Assembly: GCA_013166775.1 (NCBI GenBank) | Contig: JABLTJ010000003.1 | Location: 149,950 to 213,949 of the forward strand | Direction of reading: 5' to 3' | Source of the DNA: Promethearchaeati archaeon | GTDB lineage: Archaea; Asgardarchaeota; Heimdallarchaeia; Heimdallarchaeales; Heimdallarchaeaceae | Length of the DNA stretch: 64,000 bases | Part shown: positions 27,524 through 35,713 of the stretch, in pieces | How positions within the stretch are numbered: position 1 is the stretch's first letter | Layout: each line of letters starts with the position of its first letter | Made by a program: the position numbers and the translations under genes | The notes under the pieces: model-generated | What the model was told of the DNA's origin: nothing | Seen by the model: the letters and a program-made list of their open reading frames with translations, nothing else | The model's database searches: none

Positions 27524-28345
27524 TTAAAACATTAATTTTCTCAATTTCAACATGTTTTTCATTTCACCTTTAACTTCTAAACTACCACTTGAATATGCTT
27601 TGATAGGATTGATTTGTTTGGTCATCATCTTTACAAAAACTGTTGAATCCATATTTACCTGAACTGCTGCATTCTCATCAACACCTTCAGATAACTCCAG
27701 ACCTTCTTCTCCATTAATCTTAAACAAAAATGATTTTGAAATATCTGGAAATGTAATCATTAGTGTATTATGCCACTTTCTGAAAGCCTTTTTGACCTTT
27801 TCAGAGTTATACCGATCTACAATATTCTGAATCCCATCTGTATAACTGAAGTCAGAAGGAATTTGAGAAGGAGTAGATTTAGTAACAGTTTTAGCAACTT
27901 CAGGTACTGATTTTACTGGTTCTTCTTTCTTGAGTGAAGGTTTTTCAGTGACACGTCTATCCGAAACTGTCTCTTCAGTAGAGCGTATTTTTTCTGTTTT
28001 TGATTGTGTATGGGGACGAATAATTTGTAATTTGCTTTGAGATTCATAAGATGATTGATTTTTAGAGAAAGAACTTTCCAGTAGTTTGGGAAATATCTTA
28101 TTTACTCTTCTAGAAAAAGATAGACTTCCAATGAATCCAAACAACAAAAGAGTCAATCCTAAAACTGCAAATACAATCATGAAAACTAGGAATAAATTGA
28201 TTTCTAATGCATTCGTATTTTCAAAAAGACTGTATCTAGATAACAGATATGTTGCTAGCCCTAATAATCCAAAACCAGTAATCATAGATACTGTAAAAAT
28301 CTCTGTTAAGCCTTTAATTTTCACTTCTTTTCTCTGTTCTACCAT
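27524..28345 (-). CDS. Membrane protein with C-terminal SCP2 sterol-carrier-like domain
   Basis: 273 residues from ATG 28345; an upstream frame start at 28399 would add 18 poorly conserved residues. Two helices (about 12-35 and 48-75) lie near the N-terminus, followed by about 75 disordered, basic, Ser/Glu-rich residues. The C-terminal 110 residues are an SCP2 fold: FKINGEEGLEL, ADEN-like AAVQVNMD, TVFVKMMTKQINPIKAYSSGSLEVKGEM and LKLRKLMF. SCP2 domains bind lipids or acyl-CoA in a hydrophobic tunnel. An archaeal membrane-anchored SCP2 could handle isoprenoid lipids (inference). It is 13 bases upstream of the fusion gene, in the same direction; a shared transcript is likely. Confidence 0.85.
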   Translation of the reverse strand: MVEQRKEVKIKGLTEIFTVSMITGFGLLGLATYLLSRYSLFENTNALEINLFLVFMIVFAVLGLTLLLFGFIGSLSFSRRVNKIFPKLLESSFSKNQSSYESQSKLQIIRPHTQSKTEKIRSTEETVSDRRVTEKPSLKKEEPVKSVPEVAKTVTKSTPSQIPSDFSYTDGIQNIVDRYNSEKVKKAFRKWHNTLMITFPDISKSFLFKINGEEGLELSEGVDENAAVQVNMDSTVFVKMMTKQINPIKAYSSGSLEVKGEMKNMLKLRKLMF

Positions 28346-28540
28346 ACAACTGTCTTTATTTTGAAGTTTATAAGAATTATCGCGAAATTTTAAAATCAAA
28401 GTGCTTAAAAGGGTAGAATTTTCACCCTAAGAAGCTGTACCATATTTTATAAGTGTGAATACATCAAAAAAGAAGAAGAATCTTTGGAAAGATTTGTTAA
28501 GTATTAATAGTGCAGCAATTAATGTAGAAGAGGAATAAAA

Positions 28541-28777
28541 ATGAAAAAAATTTTCAGATTCAAAGCTATATTTTTAATCATTGTATTTACAGGATTAATT
28601 ATCTCTTCTCTATTATTCTTGTTAGTAAGCAGTTTATTCTGAGCAGAAATCAAAACTCTAAAAAAAAGATTCTTACCTACATTGAGCTTAGATTCAGAAT
28701 CTGATAGAGTAATACTGGATGGTGGAATAAAAGACAGTTATATAGAAGATTCCTATCCTTTATTAGAAGATCCATAG
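28541..28777 (+). CDS. Possible small secreted/membrane protein, interrupted by an in-frame TGA
   Basis: ATG at 28541 opens 33 codons (28541-28642) encoding one hydrophobic helix, MKKIFRFKAIFLIIVFTG onward, with a purine-rich RBS-like GAAGAGGA just before it. The frame meets TGA at 28640-28642 and then stays open in the same frame for 44 more acidic codons (28643-28774) to TAG at 28775. Taken together it reads as a signal/anchor helix plus an acidic tail, 77 codons with one stop. It could be a short real peptide, a pseudogene, or an error; no family match known to me. Confidence 0.4.
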
Positions 28778-28841
28778 GAATACATGATTTCTCTAATTTA
28801 CTACTATATCTTGTTCTAGCTAATTGATCTATTTCTCACCG

Positions 28842-30350
28842 TTAGAATTTCTTTTTTTCTTGCTTACAGATAATTTGAGCAACAGTTCTCCCGCTCATAA
28901 AAGCGTTTGGTACTCCTCCACCAGGTACGGTCCAATGTCCTATCATAAAGAAATTTGCTAGATTTGGTAGTTCTTTTTTTATTGGTTTATTTTCAAAAAG
29001 ATTCTCATTTGCCCAACCTTGAGTAGAACCTTGCCAATTATTTGTATATCTATGGAAAGTAGCAGGAGTAGCAACATCAATCATATCAACATTTTCCTTA
29101 AGATTCTCGAAATGGTCATTCAACATATCAATAATTTGGGATGCGATTTCAGTTTTGATTTTCTTGTATTCTACTCTATTCTTAGCTCTTAACTCTCTCC
29201 AATATTCAAAATTTCTTGTTGAAAGTTCTACAATGAACAATGTTTTACCTACTGGTACTAAAGGAGTTTCAAAGTTGAATATTCTCAATTTAAGAAGATC
29301 AAACACATTTCCATCAGGAGTCTTAAATGGTTTTTCAAGATTTATGAAAAAAGTTTGTGATTCATCTTTATACTCTTTATTTACTCCAACTGAGATCAAG
29401 ATCATTGAAGGATTTAGATCAGCTTTGTTGTAAACCTTGCTTAGTTTTTCATACAGATATTGTCCATCTAACAATTCGAAGAGAGTTGAATACCCATCCA
29501 TTGCACTAATAACAATATCTGTGGAAATATATTCTCTATTTTCTAATGTGATTCCGGTTACTTTGTCTTTCTTATTTTTTTCATCATAAGTTGTGTTAAT
29601 CTTAGTAACTTTCGATTTATAGTGAATTTTTCCACCTAATTCTAGATATCTTCTTTCGAATTGTTTACTAAAGTTTAAGGAACCCCCTACTGGGAATCCT
29701 GAACGCTTCAAATCCATTTCTGTAAAAACAAGTATCTCAAAGAGAACAGGTGACAAGAAACTTCTCACAGCTTCCTTTATAAAAGGGTGCTTAAACATTT
29801 TCGAAAATTCTTCAGCAGTGATTTTTTGCCATTTCTGCATAATTTTCAAAGCTGGAAGTAATTTAACCATTTTTAAGTAATCAAATATATTATAAAATTC
29901 CATAGGTTTTCCAGCTATTATACTAAAAGCATCCATCTTCTGGAGTTTTCGTATATCTTTGATATAATCTTCAATAATAGGGGAGTCTTCAGGAGAGATT
30001 TCTTTCATATACTTCTCTAATTTCTCCAAATTGTAGTATTTGATGAATCTTTTCTTGTCTCTAGTAATAATGACAACTTCTTCTCCATCAAAAATTTCTA
30101 GATTCTTCATGTCTATTATTTCATCCCATAAATCGTACATAGGATGATCTGGGGAAGAACCTACTAAACCATGAATACTACCATCTATTGTGTAATCTTT
30201 CCTTTTCCAAGAAGTTACACATCCTCCAGGGAGATTGTGCAGTTCGTAAATTTCTGTTTCAAATCCATGCTTCTGTAGATAGCAACCTGCTGTTAAACCT
30301 GCAATTCCAGCTCCAATAATAATGATTTTTCTTTGTGTCACATAAATCAC
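28842..30350 (-). CDS. FAD-dependent oxidoreductase, CrtI/phytoene-desaturase-like
   Basis: 502 residues. The FAD-binding fold is at the N-terminus: IIIIGAGIAGLTAGCYLQ and the LPGGCVTSWKRKDYTIDG loop typical of CrtI and carotenoid isomerase/ retinol saturase relatives. The C-terminal part has the family end FFMIGHWTVPGGGVPNAFMSGR. The substrates of this family in archaea lacking carotenoid genes are often uncharacterised; a polyisoprenoid or lipid is reasonable here (inference). Its ATG overlaps the TetR stop (ATGA), and it is the last gene of a three-gene unit. Confidence 0.85.
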   Translation of the reverse strand: MIYVTQRKIIIIGAGIAGLTAGCYLQKHGFETEIYELHNLPGGCVTSWKRKDYTIDGSIHGLVGSSPDHPMYDLWDEIIDMKNLEIFDGEEVVIITRDKKRFIKYYNLEKLEKYMKEISPEDSPIIEDYIKDIRKLQKMDAFSIIAGKPMEFYNIFDYLKMVKLLPALKIMQKWQKITAEEFSKMFKHPFIKEAVRSFLSPVLFEILVFTEMDLKRSGFPVGGSLNFSKQFERRYLELGGKIHYKSKVTKINTTYDEKNKKDKVTGITLENREYISTDIVISAMDGYSTLFELLDGQYLYEKLSKVYNKADLNPSMILISVGVNKEYKDESQTFFINLEKPFKTPDGNVFDLLKLRIFNFETPLVPVGKTLFIVELSTRNFEYWRELRAKNRVEYKKIKTEIASQIIDMLNDHFENLKENVDMIDVATPATFHRYTNNWQGSTQGWANENLFENKPIKKELPNLANFFMIGHWTVPGGGVPNAFMSGRTVAQIICKQEKKKF

Positions 30351-30940
30351 ATACTTTGAATTAAATTGTCGATTAATATTTCTAGAAATTCATCTCTTTG
30401 CTTTTTATCATAGAAATCATAACCTGTTGTTTTTTGAATAACATCTGATCTGATAAATGCAAGTTGAGCACTAGATAATAATGTGTGTGCGATAATCATG
30501 ATTTCCTCTTCTGGTTTATTATCTCCATAGATCTCTCTGAAAATCATCATGTATTTATCTATTGAACGTGATGTATTATCATCCACAGCAGGATTCAAAT
30601 AATCGTGAATCATGGATATTCTTCCAAAGAGAGGATTGGTATCTATTAAGTCTCCTGTCCCCTTTAACATTATTTTAAGCTTATCAATTGAGGGCATTTT
30701 CATTGTTTCATAAATCGCATCCCAACGATCAATAATCATGTTAGTATCATAACGAATAGCTTCGCTGATAAGTTTGTCTTTAGTTCTGAAATGATAATTG
30801 ATGATTCCTACTCCCTTGATACCAGCTTTTTGTACAATTTTACGAACTGAAACCTCATTTGTGTTTCCAGCTTCTCTCAATAATTCTAAAGTAGCATCTA
30901 TGATTTTCTTTTTAGTATTTTCACTGCTCTTGCTTTTCAT
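30347..30940 (-). CDS. TetR-family transcriptional regulator
   Basis: About 197 residues from the ATG at 30940; ten extra residues from 30970 are possible. The N-terminal HTH is clear: TKKKIIDATLELLREAG, VSVRKIVQKAGIKGVGIINYHFRTKDKLISEAI. The C-terminal ligand/dimer domain is unremarkable. It is flanked by the membrane gene upstream (overlap of about 20 bases) and the CrtI-like gene downstream (ATGA overlap), so it probably regulates its own operon. A good operator palindrome lies at 31370-31388 upstream of the first gene. Confidence 0.88.
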   Translation of the reverse strand: MKSKSSENTKKKIIDATLELLREAGNTNEVSVRKIVQKAGIKGVGIINYHFRTKDKLISEAIRYDTNMIIDRWDAIYETMKMPSIDKLKIMLKGTGDLIDTNPLFGRISMIHDYLNPAVDDNTSRSIDKYMMIFREIYGDNKPEEEIMIIAHTLLSSAQLAFIRSDVIQKTTGYDFYDKKQRDEFLEILIDNLIQSM

Positions 30941-31344
30941 ATTGAACACCGTTCTCGAACAGTTTTTCATCTTTAGGCCATCTGAATACTAGTAATGCTA
31001 TGATCACAATTCCACTAACCACAGGTCCTGCTACCCAAGAAATTGGTTCTGGTGCTAATCCATCCCATAAGAACAAGTATGCAATCAGAGAGATGAATGA
31101 GGCTACAACTGCAACAATTCTCCATTCTTTCCGTTTCAAAAAAATTATAATTCCTGCTGCAACAAATCCAATTATTGTTAGACTCCAAAGCATAAGACCA
31201 ATAATTGTAACAGCTGTTTTCCCTAAAGCGTCAGATAATATCCATGATTGTCTAGTCCATCCAACATAATCACTTACTAAATTCAAACATTATATGTATT
31301 AAACCATGAATTATAAGAAAGGCTGATAATAATTTTCTTTTCAT
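30921..31344 (-). pseudogene. Small 4-helix membrane protein gene with an N-terminal frameshift
   Basis: The long reading frame (121 codons, TTG at 31286) encodes three helices and matches the intact relative at 36733-37143 throughout. The relative starts with an extra helix containing LLIIHGL. In this locus the same helix is encoded from an ATG at 31344 (MKRKLLSAFLIIHGLIHIMF) but in another frame, and that frame hits a TGA just before the longer frame takes over. A one-base indel near 31285-31300 would join both parts. Either the gene is damaged or there is a sequence error. Shared tokens: SxxGW(T/S)R.SW, SFISL and RWPKD/KWPSD. Confidence 0.7.
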
Positions 31345-31359
31345 TTTTTTCACCAATTA

Positions 31360-31398
31360 TTGAACACTGTTTTGAACACTGTTCAAAAACATATATAA
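31360..31398 (-). promoter_or_regulatory. TATA box and TetR-type operator of the CrtI operon
   Basis: TTTTGAACACTGTTCAAAA at 31370-31388 is a perfect 19-base palindrome around one central base. A further copy of TTGAACACTGTT begins at 31360, giving a direct repeat with a 12-base period. On the minus strand a TATA-like TTTATATAT lies just upstream at about 31390-31398. The operator therefore overlaps the expected start of transcription of the membrane-tetR-crtI unit, where a TetR dimer (or two) would block it. No other copy was noticed in the window. Confidence 0.75.
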
Positions 31399-31578
31399 AC
31401 CTTTTGAAATGAAAGTTGAAAACAAAAAAAAGAGATAATTCTCCAAGCACTTAATCATCTGTTAGTTCTTTTAGATCCTCTATCTTTTGAAAAGAAATTG
31501 AAGGAGTGTTATAAATAAAAATATAACAGAGAGCTAATAATACTCTATCAAAGAAACTATTTTTTTTCCGATTTTGGT

Positions 31579-32487
31579 TTATTTAATCTGATAAGGTGAT
31601 TCTCTCATTTGTTTGGAGAGTTTTTTCAAAGTAAGAACTTGCTCAACATTCTTCTTCCCATAACTATCATAGAGTTCTGCAGTCGTAAATCCATTGTCAC
31701 TCGCTACTAAAATTTGATCAACAATTGAGAAACCTCCTAAAAGTTCTCCTTTGTTATCTATTCCTGGCATCACATCAGGATCTGCATATTTTTCCCTAAT
31801 GAATTTAGGAACCTCTAAATATTCTGCTATCAGTTCTAATTGGCTTCGATAAATGTGAATCAAAGGCATTACATCTGCACAATGATCAACTCCCCATTTA
31901 GAAAAAGTTCCTGTTAACCATTCTGTTTTGTTAGCAGCTCCCACAACCATGAGATTATTTATCTCTGCATATTGGTAGAGAATTACCATTCGCATTCTGT
32001 GTTTTGTTACCGCATAAGCGTTACCTTTAGCAATCCAAGATTTTGCTTCTGGTTGTAAACGACCTGCTAATAAATTCTCTTCCTCCTCTTCAGACAGAAT
32101 TTTAGATTTGCTTTTTCTTACAATAAAACAACGTAGTCTTCTGCTTGGAATGAATCCAATAGGTAAGAGTCTGTATCCCTTTGCAGCTTTTACTAATGCA
32201 GTAATTTTTTTAGTTTTCAATTTCACTCCTAAATGCTTAGCAAGTTCGTTTGCATGTTTTTTATGTATTGGTTTACTATCCTTTTCAGGAAGATTGAATA
32301 ACTGAACTCTTTCTGCACCTAAGCTCTTTACAGTAAGGGTAGCTGTTACAGCTGAATCCAAACCTCCACTTAATCCTACAACAGCACCATCCTTTCCAAG
32401 TTCTTTCATAGTAGTTCTGATGAGAGTCTCAATTTCCGTACAGATCGCTGGAATATTGATCTTGAGTTCTTGGAGTACTGAATTCAT
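31579..32487 (-). CDS. nadE: NAD+ synthetase, ammonia-dependent type
   Basis: 302 residues. The ATP pyrophosphatase P-loop is VVGLSGGLDSAVTA (37-50). The C-terminal half has the NAD synthetase set: TKHRMRMVILYQYAE, GAANKTEW, DVMPLIHIYRSQ and the KYADPDVMPGIDNKGEL-like end. It makes NAD+ from deamido-NAD with ammonia and ATP. There is no glutaminase domain. The region at about 85-150 is longer than in short archaeal NadE. The gene is alone; its upstream region is AT-rich and shared with the methyltransferase gene at 32726. Confidence 0.9.
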   Translation of the reverse strand: MNSVLQELKINIPAICTEIETLIRTTMKELGKDGAVVGLSGGLDSAVTATLTVKSLGAERVQLFNLPEKDSKPIHKKHANELAKHLGVKLKTKKITALVKAAKGYRLLPIGFIPSRRLRCFIVRKSKSKILSEEEEENLLAGRLQPEAKSWIAKGNAYAVTKHRMRMVILYQYAEINNLMVVGAANKTEWLTGTFSKWGVDHCADVMPLIHIYRSQLELIAEYLEVPKFIREKYADPDVMPGIDNKGELLGGFSIVDQILVASDNGFTTAELYDSYGKKNVEQVLTLKKLSKQMRESPYQIK

Positions 32488-32688
32488 TGTAGACTACCTA
32501 CTGTGATGAAAAATATATTTAGATAATTTAACGCTATACTAAGATAGGATATTTAAAAAATTTGAGTAAATTAGTTTACATATTTTTAGAATTTAGATTT
32601 TAAGATTAGAAAATTAAAAGATCTTGAGATGAATTTAAAATTCCAAAATTTCTAAGTATTGAATGAGTTCGATGAATTTTCGGAAAAA

Positions 32689-32699
32689 ATTTTAAATCC
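32689..32699 (+). promoter_or_regulatory. TATA box of the methyltransferase/HgcAB-like unit
   Basis: AATTTTAAATCC preceded by purines (GGAAAAAA, BRE-like) lies 27-37 bases before the ATG at 32726, the spacing for a leaderless archaeal mRNA. It is the only promoter-like element before the two-gene unit. Confidence 0.55.
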
Positions 32700-32725
32700 A
32701 ATAACGAATTACTCTTGATACAGAT

Positions 32726-33385
32726 ATGAGTTTTGTTTTAATGAAAGTACTTGAGTCTGCTCCTCATAGATATGACAAAGGGATAAAGATTCTCACCTTG
32801 GGAAAGATTGACAAAGCATACGACAGATTAATTGAAAGTATAAAGAAAGATGACAATACTTTAGATATAGGTTGTGGAACTGGAATGTTATCTTTTAGAG
32901 CTGTTCTCAAAGGAGCGAAAGTTACCGGTATTGATATTAATCCAGAGATGCTTGAAATTGCAAAGAAAAGAGTTAATGAGCTTGAAGTAAAAGATAAAAT
33001 TGCGTTCCTTGAGATGGGAGTTGCAGAACTGGATCATTTTGAGAATGATTCTTTTGATGTAATAATGAGTGGTCTCTGCTTCTCAGAATTAAGTGATGAT
33101 GAAATTTCTTTCACATTAAATCAAGTCAATCGAATCTTACGTAACGAAGGAAAATTTCTACTAATTGATGAGATAAGAAGTAAATCAATAGTTAAGAGAA
33201 TCATTAACTGGTTTCTGAGGATACCTCTTGTTGTAATAACCTATATTCTTACTCAAACTACTTCAAGAGCCTTGAAAAATATTGAAAAACGAATAACAGA
33301 GTCTAATTTACTAATACAATCTCGTAGGTCTAATTTCCTAGATAATTTTGTAGAATTTATTATAATTAAGGGGGATAAGAAATGA
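32726..33385 (+). CDS. cpaM: SAM-dependent methyltransferase, corrinoid-protein-associated (CpaM-like)
   Basis: 219 residues. The SAM pocket is DIGCGTG at 47-53, with the acidic residue after strand 2 at Asp70 (VTGIDI). The N-terminal KVLESAPHRYDKGIKILTLGK pattern is, as far as I recall, the signature of methyltransferases found next to HgcA-like corrinoid proteins (CpaM). The next gene overlaps its stop (ATGA at 33382-33385), so the two are one translational unit. It may charge or unload the corrinoid of its partner, or methylate its product; both are inferences. Confidence 0.85.
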   Translation: MSFVLMKVLESAPHRYDKGIKILTLGKIDKAYDRLIESIKKDDNTLDIGCGTGMLSFRAVLKGAKVTGIDINPEMLEIAKKRVNELEVKDKIAFLEMGVAELDHFENDSFDVIMSGLCFSELSDDEISFTLNQVNRILRNEGKFLLIDEIRSKSIVKRIINWFLRIPLVVITYILTQTTSRALKNIEKRITESNLLIQSRRSNFLDNFVEFIIIKGDKK

Positions 33386-34524
33386 ATATTTCAAATTATA
33401 TTTATTATGGTTTTTTCACAATTATTGAGACACTTCTAAGAATGTTTCCCTTTCCAGCTAAAACAGGATATCAAAAAGTAGGAAAACCAAATGAAGACTC
33501 TCCTGTCTTGTTAACGTGTAATTTTCATCTAACAATCTTAAGACTCAAGAAAGCTACTAGAGGTTTGAACTACCATCTTTTAATTGCAAACAGTAAGGGA
33601 ATAAATGTTTGGTGTGCTGCTACAGGTGGTAGTTTAAACAATCACTCTGTGATTTCAGTCATAAAAACAAGTGGAATTGAGAACAAAGTAAATCATAGAA
33701 AAATAATTTTACCTCAATTAGCTGCTTCTGGAGTAGAATCAAAAGTGATACAACAAAATGTTGGATGGAAAATTCTTTGGGGACCAGTTAACGCTCAGGA
33801 TATTCCTGAGTTTTTTGAATCAAGCTTTGAAAAAACCAATGAAATGAAACAAGTGGAGTTTAGATTTGTTCAGAGAATTGAAATGGCAATCATGTGGATT
33901 TTTCTTGCCACTGCTGTTTTGATGCCTATTTGGGGACCTTTGTTTAAACTTGAAGCAGCATTCTTATTGGCACAGATTTGTTTTATCTATTTCTTAGTTC
34001 TAATTTCTTTCCCAATCTTTGAAAGAATCTTTCAGAAAGAAATTGAAAAGAAGAAAGCGTTTTTCACTATAGGGAATCTTGTTGTTCTTTTAATAAATTT
34101 AGTTTATGCTGCTATTGGTGTAGTTTTGTATGTTATAGTATATCAGAAGGATTATTCGTGGATTTTACTTAGGTGGAGTATAGTATCATTCCTACTAGTT
34201 CTATTGGTAAATATGGAACTTAAAGGATCATCTTCAACTTACAAAAGTGATTCTCATGCAGATAAGCTGTATGATATAGCAGTAGATTTGGAGAAATGCA
34301 AAGGAACTGGAATTTGTGTTGATGTTTGTCCTCGTAATTGTTATGTTTTGGATACTGAACAGAAGAAAATAACTATGCCGAGACAAAAATTCTGTGTTCA
34401 ATGTGGTGCCTGTATTGTCCAGTGTCCTTTTGATGCACTCTATTTTATGAATAGAAAAGGAGACATAATCCAGCCTGAAATAGTAAGAAAGTTCAAACTA
34501 AATTTAATGGGAAAAAGAACCTGA
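33382..34524 (+). CDS. Fused HgcA/HgcB-like protein (corrinoid domain, membrane domain, ferredoxin domain)
   Basis: 380 residues. Residues 26-165 are an HgcA-type corrinoid-binding domain: SPVLLTCNFHLT at 40-51 and the cap helix NVWCAATGG at 75-83 with Cys78, which in HgcA ligates the cobalt; then HRKIILPQLAASGVES and WKILWGPVNAQDIPEFF. Four helices follow (about 167-185, 190-213, 229-252, 258-278). Residues 300-350 are a ferredoxin domain: second site C338/C341/C344/C348P complete; first site C306, Thr309, C312, C316P lacks one Cys. HgcB's C-terminal Cys pair is absent. HgcA and HgcB methylate mercury when separate; fused relatives (as in Pyrococcus) were reported not to. Activity here is unknown. 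Translationally coupled to the methyltransferase gene. Confidence 0.88.
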   Translation: MNISNYIYYGFFTIIETLLRMFPFPAKTGYQKVGKPNEDSPVLLTCNFHLTILRLKKATRGLNYHLLIANSKGINVWCAATGGSLNNHSVISVIKTSGIENKVNHRKIILPQLAASGVESKVIQQNVGWKILWGPVNAQDIPEFFESSFEKTNEMKQVEFRFVQRIEMAIMWIFLATAVLMPIWGPLFKLEAAFLLAQICFIYFLVLISFPIFERIFQKEIEKKKAFFTIGNLVVLLINLVYAAIGVVLYVIVYQKDYSWILLRWSIVSFLLVLLVNMELKGSSSTYKSDSHADKLYDIAVDLEKCKGTGICVDVCPRNCYVLDTEQKKITMPRQKFCVQCGACIVQCPFDALYFMNRKGDIIQPEIVRKFKLNLMGKRT

Positions 34525-34564
34525 GAAAACATTCACAAGAATTTAGCTAGCTTTATCAAAGCCT

Positions 34565-35713
34565 ATGTATAAAATTTCTCAATATTCTGTGATGGAAATG
34601 AGAAAAAATCAGAACAATATTCTTGTGTTTTTCATAATTAGTATCTTAATAATATCTTCTTCAATCCTTCTTATCTACATGAACAAAATTAATTTTCAAT
34701 CAAATGAAGAACCAATCGCAGATTCCAATTGTTCAATTTTTACAGTAAAAGATGAAACTTCAGTTTTCTTTGGAAATAATGAAGATGAAGGTGGAGATCG
34801 TAAGAGGACAGATATGTGGTTTGTTTGTGCTGCTGATAATCAATCTTATGGTTGTGTTTATGTAGGTTTTGCTGAGAACGAACCTGGAGGGGATGATGTT
34901 GATGGTATTGAAATTGGAGGTATGAATACAGAAGGACTCTGTTTTGATGGAAATGGTATCTTTCCAGGAGAAGATGTCAATTATAGAGAAGATTTAGGTT
35001 CTCATTATTATTATCTAACAAGTAGAGGGATAATTTTACGCGAATGTGCAACTGTTGAAGAAGTAATTGTTTGGTATCAAACCCACAATATGGGAGGAAC
35101 TTGGTGGGGACAAACACATTGGGCTGATAAAACTGGAGCTGCAGTTGTCGTGAGTCCTGCAGTGGATGGTAGCATAGCGTTCACTCGAATATCAGGAGAT
35201 TTTCTGATATCAACAAATTTCAACGTTGATCATCCTGGTGGAACCTATTATCCATGTCCTAGATTTAATTTTTTGACAACAAGATTAACTGACATAATAA
35301 CAACAGATAATGTCTCCATAGAGACTTGTGCAAACCTATTGGAAGCAGTTCATGTTCCTCAAACATTTGCATATGCAGGAACTGTTTACTCGAATGTTTA
35401 TGATTTAAAGAAACAAATGATTTACCTTTACGTTCAAGGTAATTATGACGATGTTGTAACTCTAAATCTTTCTGCTGAATTAGCTAAGGGTTATCATAGT
35501 TATATAATAGAAAACTTGGAAAGTTCTACTCCTGAGGAGCTATATAATGTCTCTAATCTCTGGCCAATAGAACCAAAGCTCAGTATTTCTTCTCTTGCTA
35601 TTCTTCTTACGCTAGTTGCTGTCCCAATTTTCATTTCTGCTGGATACTGGATTTTTGTAACAAGAAATATTCGTAAAGTAGATGATAAAAGAGGTAAGAA
35701 AGATGGTAATTGA
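34565..35713 (+). CDS. Membrane-anchored Ntn-type hydrolase (C45/choloylglycine-like)
   Basis: 382 residues. One N-terminal helix (about 19-38) is followed by an Ntn-type domain. Cys56 in DSNCSIFTV probably becomes the N-terminal nucleophile after cleavage; FFGNNEDEG at 68-76 is the typical following motif. GTWWGQTHWAD and SGDFLISTNFN carry further family residues. A second helix (about 345-366) near the C-terminus would anchor the protein. The fold of this group hydrolyses amides such as acylated amino acids. It differs from the soluble C45 protein at 14772. The downstream membrane gene overlaps it slightly. Confidence 0.78.
   Translation: MYKISQYSVMEMRKNQNNILVFFIISILIISSSILLIYMNKINFQSNEEPIADSNCSIFTVKDETSVFFGNNEDEGGDRKRTDMWFVCAADNQSYGCVYVGFAENEPGGDDVDGIEIGGMNTEGLCFDGNGIFPGEDVNYREDLGSHYYYLTSRGIILRECATVEEVIVWYQTHNMGGTWWGQTHWADKTGAAVVVSPAVDGSIAFTRISGDFLISTNFNVDHPGGTYYPCPRFNFLTTRLTDIITTDNVSIETCANLLEAVHVPQTFAYAGTVYSNVYDLKKQMIYLYVQGNYDDVVTLNLSAELAKGYHSYIIENLESSTPEELYNVSNLWPIEPKLSISSLAILLTLVAVPIFISAGYWIFVTRNIRKVDDKRGKKDGN

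Noticed and set aside
33382..34524. Calling this gene a proven mercury methylase
   Set aside because: Fusion, missing ferredoxin Cys and missing C-terminal Cys pair; tested fused relatives were reported inactive on mercury.
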